Part shown: one piece after another, positions 43,383-51,709 of the stretch
Layout of the letters: every line of letters starts with the position of its first letter
Numbering within the stretch: position 1 is the first letter of the stretch
From: Scandinavium sp002470465
GTDB taxonomy: Bacteria > Pseudomonadota > Gammaproteobacteria > Enterobacterales > Enterobacteriaceae
Direction of reading: 5' to 3'
NCBI RefSeq assembly: GCF_040750395.1
Contig: NZ_JBFLVD010000001.1
Span: 103,937 to 167,936 of the forward strand
DNA length: 64,000 bases
Position numbers and translations under genes: made by a program
The notes under the pieces: model-generated
Database searches by the model: none
Told to the model about the DNA's origin: nothing
What the model saw: the letters and a program-made list of their open reading frames with translations, nothing else

Positions 43383-44398
43383 CAGAAACGATATTCTCCT
43401 GAAACGAAGAAGCTGTTCCGCTGGGCAAAACCAAACTCGGTGGTGACGTTAAAATTACGCGTTATTTCATACTGCGCCCCGATCAGCATATTCCAGGGCG
43501 TCTCAAGGCGTTGCTTTACGTCAAACCGACCATTGCCGCTTTTGTTGGCCATAGCCAGTAGCTGTTGCAACGTTTCTGAGGGCATATTCAGATCGTTGAG
43601 ATTGCCTTTGAACTCCTGCTGCACGTTCTGATACATGCTGCCGACCCAGATATTTAACTTTCCAGCGGGCATATGCAGGCTGTCGATGCCGGGCGTGGTA
43701 AAGCGATAGCCCACTCGGGGCGTCAGCGTAAAGGCATCAATATTGCCGTCAAGTACATCAAAATGGGTCTGGGTGTAGTTGGTATCCAGTGCGGCAAACC
43801 AATTGCCAACTCCGCCGGTAAAGGTGGTCCCGACTCCGTAGGTAGTACCCTTAAAATCAAGTTTGAACTTGAGATCCTGCAGGTTGGTGGGCCTGATGAC
43901 ACCGGAGCCGGGTATGTTAATCCCCACGCCGATATCTGAAACGGAATGGCCTTTAGTGTGCCCCACGAGGGCGTACACATTCATAAATGGAAGCAACCAG
44001 GCGTCCAGCTTGAGGGTTTCGGTTTTGCTGCGTTCGCGGGTATTGCCCGCATGGATAGAAAACATATTATCAAGTGGCAGTGGACCGAGGGCCAGGCCGG
44101 AAAAGCGGATGCTGTCGACATCGATATTCTGCCGCATGTTCATGTAGTTTATGTTAATGCCGAAAGGCTCTGGCAGGTCGTAACCTCTTTCCCTCGCCGC
44201 ATTGCCAAAAAAAGGGAGCAGGGATGAGGGGGCCGGCTTGGCCGTTTCAGCCTCCTCTGCGTCGGTATCGATCGGATATATATCGGATTGTGGGTAATCA
44301 TAAAGAGGAGTGGAGATAGGGGAGGTAGTCGTCGTTGCCCATGTCTGAAAAGACATAAAGGGTAAACTTATCAATAGGGTATACGTTATTTTTTTCAT
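43382..44398 (-). CDS. Outer-membrane beta-barrel protein of unknown function
   Basis: 338 residues. The signal peptide ends at TWA (about residue 21). Alternating aromatic strands end in SFFVSGEYRF, with a terminal Phe. The start ATG 44398 begins the signal peptide; a longer frame to 44473 lacks support. The stop overlaps the next gene (TGATG). The family is not recognised. Confidence 0.72.
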   Translation of the reverse strand: MKKITYTLLISLPFMSFQTWATTTTSPISTPLYDYPQSDIYPIDTDAEEAETAKPAPSSLLPFFGNAARERGYDLPEPFGININYMNMRQNIDVDSIRFSGLALGPLPLDNMFSIHAGNTRERSKTETLKLDAWLLPFMNVYALVGHTKGHSVSDIGVGINIPGSGVIRPTNLQDLKFKLDFKGTTYGVGTTFTGGVGNWFAALDTNYTQTHFDVLDGNIDAFTLTPRVGYRFTTPGIDSLHMPAGKLNIWVGSMYQNVQQEFKGNLNDLNMPSETLQQLLAMANKSGNGRFDVKQRLETPWNMLIGAQYEITRNFNVTTEFGFAQRNSFFVSGEYRF

Positions 44399-44574
44399 AT
44401 CTGTAGGTGTGAATAGAGGCGAGTGATCGCCGGTGAATAGGAGGCAATAGATTATAAAAACCACACAGACCAAAGGCCTATATTCAGTGCTGATTCACAT
44501 TCGATTACAAATAAGTTAATGAAATACATGCAAATATGCTGTTATAGGGGAAAACAACTCCAGCATGCTGGAAA

Positions 44575-44715
44575 TCAGTTCAGAATAAACTTCTCAATGG
44601 CGTAAGCCATACCATCTTTAAGGTTGGATTTAGTGACAAAGTCGGCAACTTCTTTGACGGAAGGAATATCGTTAATCATTGCTACACCTACTCCGGCATA
44701 TTTGATCATCGCGAT
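44575..44715 (-). pseudogene. YidA-like HAD phosphatase, C-terminal fragment
   Basis: IAMIKYAGVGVAMINDIPSV, followed by KEVADFVTKSNLKDGMAYAI and EKFILN, closely matches the end of the Cof-type sugar phosphatase YidA. Only about 45 residues are present. The upstream part is replaced by a Tn3-type transposase fragment. Confidence 0.8.
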
Positions 44716-45001
44716 ACCGTAGTAGCTCTGCGACGCGAGCAATCTGCCAACTATCAGGCAACGTGGCCAGATTTTTCCAGAGCCACTGATTTGCTCTTTC
44801 GCGTATTTCACTAACGAAGTGTACAAGTGTGCTTGCTCCGGGCAACAAAATCTTATTCTGAAGCAGCCACGCAGCGGCAAAATCAAACATCAGACCGGGG
44901 CGTTCATTACTTAACCATGTACGGGTGTACAGAAGCCGTTTCAGGCGGAAAGACCACGGGAAACCGCCAAATTCATAATAGCCGTAATTTCTGTCTTGCA
45001 C
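44716..45001 (-). pseudogene. Tn3-family transposase fragment
   Basis: FRLKRLLYTRTWLSNERPGL, then MFDFAAAWLLQNKILLPGAS and ANQWLWKNLATLPDSW, match the N-terminal region of Tn3-type TnpA (DUF4158). It joins directly to the YidA fragment near 44715, so one event may have cut both. Confidence 0.65.
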
Positions 45002-45180
45002 GGGTAATGGAATTATCGAAACAGGGCGTTACATATGTACAGTACTTCCGCCTTAGCACCTTTTCGGATCTCAGTAGGGAAGGGGGAAAGTTGCAGGATG
45101 CTGAATACCTTATATAACATCGATACAAGGATTTCTGGCGGGGCTGTATAGCGTTTGCTACACACTTAGCTTGTAATATG

Positions 45181-45204
45181 CTTGTAAAGCAATTGCTATA
45201 CAAG
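45181..45204. promoter_or_regulatory. Palindromic operator in front of tacA
   Basis: A 24-bp palindrome with 11 of 12 pairs matched (arms CTTGTA and TACAAG, centre AGCAATTGCT). It ends 10 bases before the tacA ATG and covers the AAGG ribosome binding site, so a bound repressor would block expression. TacA-type ribbon-helix-helix antitoxins usually bind such sites with their toxin to repress their own operon. Confidence 0.7.
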
Positions 45205-45214
45205 GTGCGCACTC

Positions 45215-45481
45215 ATGAAATCAGATGTTCAGCTCAACCTTAGAGCTAAGGAATTGCAACGAGCACTTATTGACGCTGCTGTAGAGATCCTTCATAAATC
45301 ACGCACAGACTTCATCCTGGAAATAGCATGCCAGGCTGCCGAGAATGTGATCCTCGATCGTCGTGTATTCAATTTTAACGATGAGCAGTATGCAGAGTTT
45401 ATAGATATGCTTGATGCACCAGTTGCGGATGATCCTGCCATCCAGAAACTTCTGGCGAGGAAACCTCAGTGGGACGTGTAA
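45215..45481 (+). CDS. tacA: TacA-type antitoxin (DUF1778)
   Basis: 88 residues. The ribbon-helix-helix N-terminus (VQLNLRAKELQRALIDAAVE) precedes a toxin-binding tail (EFIDMLDAPVADDPAIQKLL). The family binds the TacT acetyltransferase and neutralises it. AAGG lies 10 bases upstream, inside the operator palindrome. The stop overlaps the toxin start by 13 bases. Confidence 0.9.
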   Translation: MKSDVQLNLRAKELQRALIDAAVEILHKSRTDFILEIACQAAENVILDRRVFNFNDEQYAEFIDMLDAPVADDPAIQKLLARKPQWDV

Positions 45482-45954
45482 CACCACCAGAGCCGTTATC
45501 CACCGCTCATCAGCTTGCCGAGTTCGTCAGCGGGGAGGCTGTGCTTGATGACTGGCTTAAACAGAAAGGGTTAAAAAATCAGGCTCTCGGTGCCGCCCGG
45601 ACGTTCGTTGTTTGTAAAACTGATACGAAGCAGGTTGTCGGTTTTTACTCTCTGGCCACCGGCAGCGTTAACCACGTGGAAGCCACGGGAAGTCTCAGGC
45701 GCAATATGCCTGATCCAATCCCAGTAATCATACTTGCCCGCCTGGCGGTCGATGTCTCATTCCGCAGAAAAGGGCTTGGTGTCGATTTGCTGCACGATGC
45801 GGTCCTGCGTTGTTATCGGATAGTTGAAAATATTGGCGTCCGTGCGATCATGGTTCATGCACTGACTGAAGGAGCCAAAGGTTTTTATCCTCACCATGGT
45901 TTTAAGGCATCGCAAACTCAGGAGCGGACTCTGTTCCTCAAACTGCCACAGTAG
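45469..45954 (+). CDS. tacT: TacT-type GNAT acetyltransferase toxin
   Basis: 161 residues of the GNAT fold. The acetyl-CoA loop RLAVDVSFRRKGLGVDLL (about 94-111) and the C-terminal Tyr in YPHHGFK (about 143-149) are typical. TacT toxins acetylate aminoacyl-tRNA and stop translation. It forms a two-gene operon with tacA. Confidence 0.9.
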   Translation: MGRVTPPEPLSTAHQLAEFVSGEAVLDDWLKQKGLKNQALGAARTFVVCKTDTKQVVGFYSLATGSVNHVEATGSLRRNMPDPIPVIILARLAVDVSFRRKGLGVDLLHDAVLRCYRIVENIGVRAIMVHALTEGAKGFYPHHGFKASQTQERTLFLKLPQ

Positions 45955-46298
45955 ATCATAAGATGGAATAGATTACCTGGTAATTCATTAACCTATTGAT
46001 TTGTATGTATTAAATTTAACGTGATCTTTGGTGCCCAGTAGCATCTGCGGTTTTCTGAATGCTCAGTTTCTTAACCTGCCGGTAGTAAATAACTTTCTGA
46101 TGCCGCTCATTTCAGCCTGTGATGGGTCTTTATCTGACAAAGCCAGCCATGAAGTGGGGATAGCGTCCGGGCCTACTCCGCGGTGCTCCAGACAGTAGAG
46201 AACAGCATGTGGTGACACTGATCTGGCATATAGCATATATAAGAAGAGGACGCTCACTTCCGGTACCTCACCGCGGAGCGTAAATGGCGGTATAATAG
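45955..46298. other. Spacer between tacT and the DsbA-like gene
   Basis: An open frame of 64 codons on the minus strand (46063-46257) has no recognisable domain and weak start signals. It may be the relic of a gene, but I make no call. Confidence 0.35.
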
Positions 46299-46946
46299 CT
46301 ATTTTTCCAATAATACCTGAACGACCTGTGCAAACCCGTTCACATAATCGCCCGTAGTGGGCGCGGCAATGCCGGCATTGTTGATGTGGTATTTTCCGTT
46401 GACGTAAAAGCTTGGTGTTCCCTTGACCGCGAAGGTGGCTGTCGCGGCGTCTTGTCGCGCAATTACGCCTTTTACGGTCACGCTTTGTCGAGCGTTGTCA
46501 TAGGTCACAGTGTCAATGCCCGCGGAGGCAAAGACTGCCTGAATATCAGCCACGCTCGTCAGCTCTCCGTTTCGCATGGCCTCAAACAGCGGCTTTTCAA
46601 CCGCCTTTGTTTTGTTCATGACCATGGCGATGGCCCAAGCCTCGGTGAGCTCATGTCCCAGCGGCCCCATGGCGCTGACGTGGTATTGCGTAACGCTTTC
46701 CCCCCGGGGCAGTACTTTATTGATTGCGTCTGTCACCGGGTAGTTCTCCACAAACTGATAGCAGGGCCCACAGTAAAACGAGAAAAATTCAACCACTCTG
46801 GGTGCAGACACCACGGGTGGAATCAGTCGTGTGTATTCCCGGCCTTCTTCAGGCAGGGATTGGGTGGTGGAGGTGTCAGCGTGTACTGCTCCCTGAATGC
46901 TCAGGGTGAATAGCATCAGCGCGGCCAGTTTTCTATAAAGGTTCAT
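46299..46946 (-). CDS. DsbA-like thiol:disulfide oxidoreductase
   Basis: 215 residues. The signal peptide ends at VHA (about residue 23). The thioredoxin-type active site is CGPC (FYCGPCYQF, about 58-61), not the CPHC of housekeeping DsbA, and the cis-Pro loop is TPSFYVNGKY. It should form disulfides in periplasmic proteins. The plasmid-borne SrgA of Salmonella, a DsbA relative, acts on a fimbrial subunit, and the cysteine-containing pilins here could be substrates. Confidence 0.85.
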   Translation of the reverse strand: MNLYRKLAALMLFTLSIQGAVHADTSTTQSLPEEGREYTRLIPPVVSAPRVVEFFSFYCGPCYQFVENYPVTDAINKVLPRGESVTQYHVSAMGPLGHELTEAWAIAMVMNKTKAVEKPLFEAMRNGELTSVADIQAVFASAGIDTVTYDNARQSVTVKGVIARQDAATATFAVKGTPSFYVNGKYHINNAGIAAPTTGDYVNGFAQVVQVLLEK

Positions 46947-47483
46947 ATTAAATTTCCGTCATTAGGGTCATTGTCATCAGGGTGTACGTGCGGTATGGGG
47001 CTGTCCGCCGCCCATGCGCTTCAAAAAGGCGGTTCCAGAATGGGGCTACAGAACAGCCAGTGGTGCAGGTCTGTCGTCCGTTCCAGCTGCAACCGGTGCA
47101 TGGCGGTGTGCTTATGCACGGCTTAGCGCTTTTTTATCCTCTCCGTTAAATCAGCAGGCGGTACACGGTAGATAGCTTGTTATTGACTAGTGTCAGAACA
47201 GCTGAGTGAGCCGCCAGCCGCCGAGCACCTGGAACGGATTATACGTTCAGCCATATACCAGTTCGAAATAAAGCAACAAAACATTAGATGGTAGCTCCGA
47301 ATCATACATAAAAACATGTCACGTGACGACGTTGTAATGCGATATAATTTGCTTTTCCCTCTACAATGTAATGAAAAGAAAACTTATTCATTTTTTTGAA
47401 AATTTCTAATATAGAGTATTAAAGTAATCCTTTTGTTGCTAATATGGAAAATCATTGATTATATCTTTATAATGGATGCTGAT
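46947..47483. other. Divergent spacer between DsbA-like and ankyrin genes
   Basis: The left part has coding-like GC on the minus strand but is interrupted. The right part is AT-rich and holds the ankyrin gene's promoter. No defined feature is seen. Confidence 0.35.
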
Positions 47484-48167
47484 ATGATAAATAATAACAC
47501 CTGCAAAAAACTTTTCTCTTGCATTATGTTTATAATTCCACTGCTTTATGGTTCAAACAGCATGGCTGAAAAACAAAATCCATCTCTAAATTCTGTGGTA
47601 GGAAAAGGAGATATATTAGCGGTTAAGGAACTAGTGGAAAAAGGAACTAATATTGAAACGCGAGATATATACAATAGAACACCCTTAATGATCGCCACGC
47701 GCATGAATAATGTGGCTATTGCAAGTTATTTAATTGAAAAAGGTGCTGACGTTAACGCGAAAGATATTATACAGGATACACCCTATCTTTATGCCGGAGC
47801 AAGAGGGTTTGATAAAATATTAGCCTTAACGCTAGCTCACGGTGCAGATCTAAAAAGTTTAAATAGATATGGGGGGACTGCACTAATTCCAGCGGCGGAA
47901 AGAGGAAGTGTGGAAACCGTTAAGATATTAATAGATGCTGGCGTTAATGTGAATCACATAAACAAATTAGGCTGGACAGCATTAATGGAAGCTATAATTC
48001 TCGGCGATGGTAGCCGCAGTTATCAGCAGATTATTAGCCTTCTAATAAAATCTGGTGCCGATGTAAATATTAAAGACTTTTCAGGAAAATCTCCGCTTAT
48101 TCTTTCTGAAAATAAAGGATTTGTTGAGATAAGTAAGCTCCTTATTGAGGCTGGGGCACAGCGCTAG
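47484..48167 (+). CDS. Exported ankyrin-repeat protein
   Basis: 227 residues. A signal peptide (CKKLFSCIMFIIPLLYGSNS, cleaved near SMA) precedes about five ankyrin repeats, for example NRTPLMIATRMNNVAIASYL, IEKGADVNAKD and GWTALMEAI. Periplasmic ankyrin proteins are uncommon; binding another protein is the likely role. The start may be ATG 47484 or ATG 47472. AT-rich DNA suggests transfer. Confidence 0.75.
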   Translation: MINNNTCKKLFSCIMFIIPLLYGSNSMAEKQNPSLNSVVGKGDILAVKELVEKGTNIETRDIYNRTPLMIATRMNNVAIASYLIEKGADVNAKDIIQDTPYLYAGARGFDKILALTLAHGADLKSLNRYGGTALIPAAERGSVETVKILIDAGVNVNHINKLGWTALMEAIILGDGSRSYQQIISLLIKSGADVNIKDFSGKSPLILSENKGFVEISKLLIEAGAQR

Positions 48168-48516
48168 AGTTAATTTGGAGTAATCTCACGTTTGGGGTTT
48201 CTCAAGCTATTCCCTGCCTCAGGATAGTTATTGCCTTTGGTTGTGAAAATCCTGGGGCAGCCAGAAACTATTGATAGGTGGAATGACACCACGAAAGTAG
48301 ACATTTCCTGTCCTTAAGATGAGGCCTGCTCTAAGGCTTCCGGACTGATGCCGCCAGAATGACTATGGCGCCAGCTCCGGTTGTAAAACGCACCAATGTA
48401 ATCGAAGATATTTGGTGCATACCGCTTTATCAGATTATAACTAAGCGACTCTCGCTATACGTTTATGCGTTAAGATTTGTTTATTACCATTATTAGCGAG
48501 TAGGCAGTTAGCAACG
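48168..48516. other. Spacer with IS debris
   Basis: Except for the IS3-type remnant at 48314-48432, no feature is seen. Confidence 0.45.
48314..48432 (-). pseudogene. IS3-family OrfB C-terminal remnant
   Basis: On the minus strand the sequence encodes IFDYIGAFYNRSWRHSHSGG and ISPEALEQASS before a stop. This is the typical end of IS3-family OrfB (F.DYI..FYN..R.HS.LG..SP). About 40 residues remain. Confidence 0.7.
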
Positions 48517-49281
48517 TTAGTCATTAATCAGCCATTTATTATAGCACATAGCTTTATTTCCCGCAGGGCAATAAGTCAGCAGTTCATCAATGAACCCCTT
48601 CTCTTTTACACCCTTTCCCACTTGTGCGAAATAGTAAATATTAGCTGAGTGCTTACAATTGAAGTTCTCTTGTATCATTAAATCTTTCATACGATTCTCT
48701 AGCGCATCAAAGGTACCCAATACTTTGGTATCATCATCCACAATATAAAAGTTACACTTTCCAATATTGAATACTTTATGACGAACGTTCGTTGATCGAT
48801 ATGATTCATATAACGAAGGAGTAAATGAAATGATGATACAGATCGCGATGAGCGCTGTTGTTTTTATTCTCTTTATCGCGGCGTCATTTATAATTTTAGA
48901 GTTATTCGGAAGTTCTTTCTCTGACGTTTCAGATAAATCACCATGCTCTTTTGGAGGTAAAAATACAATGTTGCCATTAAATATGAATCCATGTTTTGGC
49001 ACTGTCCTTATTATATCCTCACAGCCAAATTGCAATAATGCTTTCCTCAACATTGATACATAATTGTTTAGATTATTGCTCGAAGAGTCTAAACCCTGCC
49101 GCTCCCATATTTCGTGTAAAAGGAACTCTCTGGTTAACAGATTATTGTTATTTTCAATAAATAAAATCAAAAGAGAGTTAGTTATTCTCGCTAGGATCAC
49201 CACCTCTGAATGCTGCTCAAGAGAACAAAGAGTCATGTTCGCTTCGCTGTATTTTACAGAGTTATTGATGATGTATTCCAT
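48517..49281 (-). CDS. ToxR/CadC-like membrane-anchored regulator
   Basis: 254 residues. The winged-helix domain (1-105) includes LLTREFLLHEIWERQGLDSS, NNLNNYVSMLRKALLQFGC and IRTVPKHGFIFNG. One membrane helix lies at about 142-162 (TTALIAICIIISFTPSLYES). The periplasmic part has paired cysteines (IGKCNF, NFNCKH, YCPAGNKAMC). It is a close paralogue of the regulator at 62288. Unlike that one, no FidL-like gene follows it. Confidence 0.82.
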   Translation of the reverse strand: MEYIINNSVKYSEANMTLCSLEQHSEVVILARITNSLLILFIENNNNLLTREFLLHEIWERQGLDSSSNNLNNYVSMLRKALLQFGCEDIIRTVPKHGFIFNGNIVFLPPKEHGDLSETSEKELPNNSKIINDAAIKRIKTTALIAICIIISFTPSLYESYRSTNVRHKVFNIGKCNFYIVDDDTKVLGTFDALENRMKDLMIQENFNCKHSANIYYFAQVGKGVKEKGFIDELLTYCPAGNKAMCYNKWLIND

Positions 49282-49715
49282 ATTGTTTCTCGCACAAGCT
49301 CCTTTTTATTACCAGAATATAACTAACGATTTACGATATAAAATCAGTTAATCTAAGCAGCAATCAGATGTTCACTTGTATCTGCATATGTGGCAGATAG
49401 TAAGTAACTATTATCACTTTGCATCACTGAAAAGTAAACGGGAATTCATTTTGAATATATAACTTACCTATTCATCGCTGATGTGGAACCGTAGATATAA
49501 TAGTAATAATATTAATCACCATAATGCCAATATCATTCAGAATAAAAATCTATTCTCGCGCAGATATTGAGAATACTGTGCGCATGCTCTGTTAGTGAAT
49601 ATATAATGCTTGCTTGAAAAATTCGGTACCATGAATAAAGAACAAACTCTCAGGAGTGTTTTCCTTATACCCTTATAATTCTAGATGCGCACAGATAAAT
49701 TGAGGCAATAAATAA
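49282..49715. other. Divergent AT-rich regulatory spacer
   Basis: Separates the minus-strand ToxR-like gene from the plus-strand LuxR-type gene. No gene seen; it should hold both promoters. Confidence 0.45.
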
Positions 49716-50312
49716 ATGTTCAGCACTGTTAGGATTTATATAGACGGACATGATAATTATTTTAATCAAGGCGTAGAGTATGCTTTGATTGAATATTTCT
49801 CAACCCAAAAGCGATATGTTGATTTTATAAGAAAAGAAGGAAGATATGAAGATATCGACTTGGTAGTATGGACACCTGAAAATGAGAACGGGCGATTGAT
49901 TACAGCATTTTTACCTCCCAGTATTATACAGTCAAGGATACTTATCGTTCTCAGAAAAGAGAATGGATATCACTTCTCCGATTGTGCTGAATGGGTTTTC
50001 TTTCGCCATCAGAACAAGCAGGACTTAGCCATACTGTTAGAAAACATATTACATTCCTCATCACCCCAGGAGATAATCAAAAAAAAACTGCATGAACGTA
50101 CTGAGTCTTTATTAACAGCACTAACTTTCCAACAGCGAGAGATTATATATTACCTGGCCAGAGGAGCAGCACTTAAGGATATAGCAATAATATTAGGCAT
50201 TGAATATAAAACAGCCAGCCATCACAAACGTAAGATTATGAAGATGTTGAGCCTGAATAAAAATACTAAGTTATATAACTGGATGTTAGAGCGCATGGAA
50301 CGCGCAGATTAA
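49716..50312 (+). CDS. LuxR-type regulator with receiver-like domain lacking Asp
   Basis: 198 residues. The C-terminal HTH (about 130-195; LTFQQREIIYYLARGAALKD, IAIILGIEYKTASHHKRKIM) is well formed. In the N-terminal domain the strand where response regulators carry the phosphorylated Asp reads IDLVVWTPENENG, without it. Control by phosphorylation is therefore unlikely. Confidence 0.78.
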   Translation: MFSTVRIYIDGHDNYFNQGVEYALIEYFSTQKRYVDFIRKEGRYEDIDLVVWTPENENGRLITAFLPPSIIQSRILIVLRKENGYHFSDCAEWVFFRHQNKQDLAILLENILHSSSPQEIIKKKLHERTESLLTALTFQQREIIYYLARGAALKDIAIILGIEYKTASHHKRKIMKMLSLNKNTKLYNWMLERMERAD

Positions 50313-50659
50313 TTAGTGACCTTGAGTGAAAAACAAACAGCCCTCTACCTTCGTGGGAGGATTATTGCATCAAAGCAGAATAATAATCTATATGACGGTT
50401 TTTTTTGGAATTATAATCTATAGTTGAATGCTTTATTGATATATATGACAAGTCCATGATTTCCTGATGGTAGGATTATTCTCATTCGATGATTGGTTTT
50501 TTCATTAACCAAATGGAGAAGAGCATTTTTAAACAATGCTCAAGTTAACAGAGCTTAGTCAGATAAGCAGGTAGTACCTCGGAATTTTGGGAACGATATT
50601 CACTACTCGTAGGTAATACTCTTTGTTAGCTCTGTTATACTAATATCAATGAGGGATGT
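50313..50659. other. AT-rich spacer
   Basis: No gene seen. GAGGGATGT just before 50660 is a good ribosome binding site for the next gene. Confidence 0.4.
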
Positions 50660-51049
50660 ATGGAAAGCTTACTTAAAAATACTTCATCTTTTGAAAGTGA
50701 ATTATTAGAATTGAAAGATAATCTTCTTACTCTAAAAGGTGAAGAAAAGAAGATTCCTCTCAGTAAATATCAGCATCATTTACTTGTATGCCTAATAAAT
50801 AAGATAAACTCAAAAGATGATATTATTCGTTATCTATGGGGCGAATGTGATTATAGAAAGAAAGAGAACGGCTACAACCAGTTAGTATTTCAACTCCGCC
50901 GTCTTATTATTAGATCTGGTATATCGACAGAAGTATTGATTACATTGCCTCGTTACGGATTATGTTTAAACCCGCAACTGCTTGTCAGGTCGCATTCGGA
51001 TAAGGCGGACATGAAGAATATAGTTAATGACCATATTGCCTACCTATAG
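50660..51049 (+). CDS. Stand-alone ToxR-type winged-helix protein
   Basis: 129 residues. The winged-helix domain of the family (IPLSKYQHHLLVCLINKINS, then DDIIRYLWGECDY and ITLPRYGLCLNP) is nearly the whole protein. No membrane helix or periplasmic domain follows, unlike its relatives. It is followed after 113 bp by a FidL-like gene, so it may be a shortened MarT-like regulator acting in the cytoplasm. Confidence 0.72.
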   Translation: MESLLKNTSSFESELLELKDNLLTLKGEEKKIPLSKYQHHLLVCLINKINSKDDIIRYLWGECDYRKKENGYNQLVFQLRRLIIRSGISTEVLITLPRYGLCLNPQLLVRSHSDKADMKNIVNDHIAYL

Positions 51050-51162
51050 TTTTTCATGTTTGTTTTACGCGGCGCGACCTGAATACATAATTGATGGGCG
51101 TGTTTATCATTATGTGAAAGTCTGATAATGATGTCCGCAAAACTTTAGAAGTAATTCTTTAT

Positions 51163-51594
51163 ATGAATATTCGATGGATATTTTTTCTCATGCTGTTCCT
51201 TGGTTTTGTTTCTGTATACAAAATTTTGATGAGTAGAGTTCATGTGCCAATTTTTGAATGTAGGGCCAAGGTTTCAATACAGAACCAAACTACGTTATCA
51301 AGTAAACACCTTGATTTTTTCATATCGATGAATGAAAAAAATAAGGGATACATTCTTGTTACAGCATCTTCCGCTGAAGAAAGAAAGGATATTAGTAGAG
51401 TAGTATATTTTAATTATACAAAAGAAGGTAACTATTACTCATTGCATTTAAAAAAAAGAGAGCCAATTCTTGAATCTCTATTGTGGATACTTAAATATGA
51501 CGATGTGAAGATTAAAATCGTTCCAGTTAGTGCACCTGATTATATTCTTTCATCGCCCATGGAAACAATCCTTTTGTGTACGGCAACGGGGTAA
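51163..51594 (+). CDS. FidL-like inner-membrane protein
   Basis: 143 residues. The N-terminal helix (IRWIFFLMLFLGFVSVYKIL) precedes a periplasmic domain beginning FECRAKV and ending LLCTATG, with YTKEGNYYSLHLKKREP in common with the FidL-like protein at 63093 (YVREGNYYRLHLQPRSP). The ribosome binding site is weak. Confidence 0.72.
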   Translation: MNIRWIFFLMLFLGFVSVYKILMSRVHVPIFECRAKVSIQNQTTLSSKHLDFFISMNEKNKGYILVTASSAEERKDISRVVYFNYTKEGNYYSLHLKKREPILESLLWILKYDDVKIKIVPVSAPDYILSSPMETILLCTATG

Positions 51595-51709
51595 TCCTCT
51601 CTTCCCATGCATTATCATATTGGCTTTTGAATTTTCTTAATGCCCTTTAATATTTTTAATTAAATATGGAGGGTTAATGTTCGTTTTCTATAAATAAGAA
51701 GGTACCGGT

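Noticed and set aside
46063..46257. 64-codon frame on the minus strand before the DsbA-like gene
   Set aside because: Some protein-like character but no recognised family and no good ribosome binding site.
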